A stretch of 16,422 nucleotides of DNA, from the NCBI GenBank assembly GCA_001751085.1, contig MAXP01000347.1:1425-17846 (forward strand), written 5' to 3'. How positions within the stretch are numbered: the first letter of the stretch is position 1; every line of letters starts with the position of its first letter. Source of the DNA: Desulfobacterales bacterium C00003060 (GTDB taxonomy: Bacteria > Desulfobacterota > Desulfobacteria > Desulfobacterales > C00003060). Positions 15,779-16,422 of this stretch are shown here, piece after piece. Position numbers and translations under genes: made by a program. The notes below the pieces were generated by a model. The model saw only the letters and a list, made by a program, of their open reading frames with translations. It was not told where the DNA came from and ran no database searches.

Positions 15779-15798
15779 TATTTTTCTGAAAAGCTACA
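15779..15798 (+). repeat. Copy 1 of a duplicated 20-bp motif
   Basis: TATTTTTCTGAAAAGCTACA matches 16234-16253 at 18 of 20 positions in the same orientation. It includes a small palindrome TTTTC-T-GAAAA. It lies 22 bp before the small ORF at 15821 and could be a regulatory site. Confidence 0.4.
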
Positions 15799-15820
15799 GA
15801 CACTGGGAAGGAAGGGACAC

Positions 15821-15934
15821 ATGTCAAAACACAAGAAGATTGAACGACAAAGAGAGATAGACCGCAGACGGCGCCGCCGTAAAAAGAGAAAAAAACTGCG
15901 GGCCAAGGGTTTATTGCCCGAAACAGACAAGTAG
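15821..15934 (+). CDS. Small Arg/Lys-rich protein, 37 residues
   Basis: The ATG at 15821 is followed by 37 codons and a TAG. The protein begins MSKHKKIERQREIDRRRR and goes on with a dense Arg/Lys stretch to about residue 29, ending LLPETDK. More than half of its residues are Lys or Arg, so it would be strongly basic and probably binds RNA, ribosomes or DNA. A purine-rich box (GGAAGGAAGGGA) ends 3 nt before the start. It lies 190 bp after tkt on the same strand. I do not recognise a characterised family. Being so short, it could still be non-coding, but the ribosome-binding site and the non-random composition favour a gene. Confidence 0.55.
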   Translation: MSKHKKIERQREIDRRRRRRKKRKKLRAKGLLPETDK

Positions 15935-16004
15935 GATGGTATAGTATTGCGGATTGCGGAGTTAAGCTGCACATCATTTTGGCATAATTTCACATGGTTA
16001 TCAG

Positions 16005-16012
16005 GACCATTT
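16005..16012. repeat. Left target-site duplication (GACCATTT)
   Basis: The 8-mer GACCATTT here is repeated exactly at 16208-16215, immediately outside both ends of the inverted-repeat element, as expected for an 8-bp duplication made on insertion. Confidence 0.6.
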
Positions 16013-16207
16013 GTATTTTCTCAATAAGTCTGGGTAAATCATGTTTTGTGACCATCCACTGGATTCCTGTGCCTGCCCTGGACTCTGATCCAGGGTTCGC
16101 AGGAATGACGGGTAGTTACATCCAAACGTCATTCCGGCGAAGCTTGTCCTCGACCCGATCGGGGAACCGGAATCCAGACATCTTACCCTGAGTTATTGAG
16201 AAGTTAC
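16013..16207. mobile_element. MITE-like non-autonomous element, 195 bp
   Basis: The outer ends are inverted repeats. The left end reads GTATT then TTCTCAATAAGTCTGGGTAA (16013-16037). The complement of the right end reads GTAAC then TTCTCAATAACTCAGGGTAA. Mismatches are few, about 21 of 25 positions matching. GACCATTT flanks it on both sides as an 8-bp duplication. GTA(A) termini and 8-bp duplications are typical of the IS66 family, so an IS66-type transposase may have moved it; the family link is inference. Inside are a second nested pair, CTGGATTCC (16059-16067) with GGAATCCAG (16169-16177), and GGAATGACG (16102-16110) with CGTCATTCC (16127-16135). These resemble the dispersed REP-like repeats often seen in proteobacteria. 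No transposase is encoded. Confidence 0.65.
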
Positions 16208-16215
16208 GACCATTT
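16208..16215. repeat. Right target-site duplication (GACCATTT)
   Basis: Exact second copy of the 8-mer found at 16005-16012, abutting the right end of the inverted-repeat element. Confidence 0.6.
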
Positions 16216-16233
16216 ATCCCGCAAATTTGCAAG

Positions 16234-16253
16234 TATTTTCCTGAAAAGCTATA
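16234..16253 (+). repeat. Copy 2 of a duplicated 20-bp motif
   Basis: TATTTTCCTGAAAAGCTATA differs from 15779-15798 at two positions. It lies just after the MITE-like element and just before a heptanucleotide array. Confidence 0.4.
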
Positions 16254-16263
16254 TGAACTCCAA

Positions 16264-16310
16264 ACTACGAACTACGAACTATGAACTATGAACTACGAAC
16301 TATGAACTAT
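16264..16310 (+). repeat. Heptanucleotide tandem array (ACTAYGA)
   Basis: Six full copies plus a partial copy of a 7-bp unit, alternating ACTACGA and ACTATGA (Y = C or T at the fifth base). The period is exact over 47 bp. A period of 7 does not preserve a reading frame, and no gene is evident across it. Confidence 0.9.
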
Positions 16311-16381
16311 AGTCCTTAAGAAAAAGATTTTGGGGTCAACATAGCTTTGTAGCGAAAAACAGCGGGTTACGGGTTCCAAGC

Positions 16382-16409
16382 AAGCTCAAAGCTGAAAGCT
16401 GAAGGCTCA
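16382..16409 (+). repeat. Second heptanucleotide array (AAGCTGA-like)
   Basis: Four units of 7 bp: AAGCTCA, AAGCTGA, AAGCTGA, AGGCTCA. It shares the 7-bp period with the array at 16264 but has a different unit. It ends 10 bp before an ATG at the very end of the window, which could begin a gene beyond it; nothing more can be said. Confidence 0.8.
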
Positions 16410-16422
16410 AAGAAAAACCATG

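Noticed and set aside
16264..16409. Tandem repeats as a CRISPR array
   Set aside because: Units are 7 bp with no spacers and no cas genes nearby; they are simple heptanucleotide repeats.

Overview
The window reads as a chromosomal segment of a Gram-negative, free-living bacterium. The mix of a partner-switching module with c-di-GMP signalling, nucleotide-sugar genes, a GT81 glycosyltransferase, glycogen synthase and intergenic heptanucleotide repeats would fit a deltaproteobacterium (Desulfobacterota). That placement is an inference from gene content and style; there is no rRNA or other marker gene. No tRNA, rRNA, CRISPR array, phage or intact transposase gene was seen.

Bases 189-8210 are one run of minus-strand genes, read from right to left. 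First come a double-receiver protein (7458-8210) and a receiver-GGDEF diguanylate cyclase (5968-7461) joined by an ATGA overlap. Then come a decayed HPt module (5729-5967), an intact HPt protein (5352-5696), a receiver-PP2C phosphatase (4151-5338), an RsbW-type kinase (3691-4128) and a STAS antagonist (3194-3529). The run ends with galE, rmlD and rmlB. Only 22 bp separate the STAS gene from galE. The signalling parts match those of the Pseudomonas HptB-HsbR-HsbA-HsbD pathway, so a simple reading is a phosphorelay plus partner switch plus c-di-GMP output, linked to supply of UDP-galactose and dTDP-rhamnose-type sugars for a surface polysaccharide. No histidine kinase lies in the window. rmlA and rmlC are also absent, apart from a possible rmlA-like stub at 98-196.

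Bases 8211-8743 hold no convincing gene. A plus-strand ModA-like binding protein without a signal peptide follows (8744-9601). A second minus-strand operon (13301 down to 9695) encodes a SagB-type nitroreductase, a GT81 glycosyltransferase and glycogen synthase GlgA. It has a good sigma70 promoter at 13373-13401. Divergent from it is a transketolase gene (13564-15630).

The last 800 bases are mostly non-coding and rich in repeats: an inverted repeat after tkt, a tiny Arg/Lys-rich ORF (15821-15934), a 195-bp MITE-like element with an 8-bp target duplication (16013-16207), and two heptanucleotide arrays. Several apparent frameshifts in the signalling block lie next to homopolymers, so assembly error must be excluded before they are called pseudogenes.
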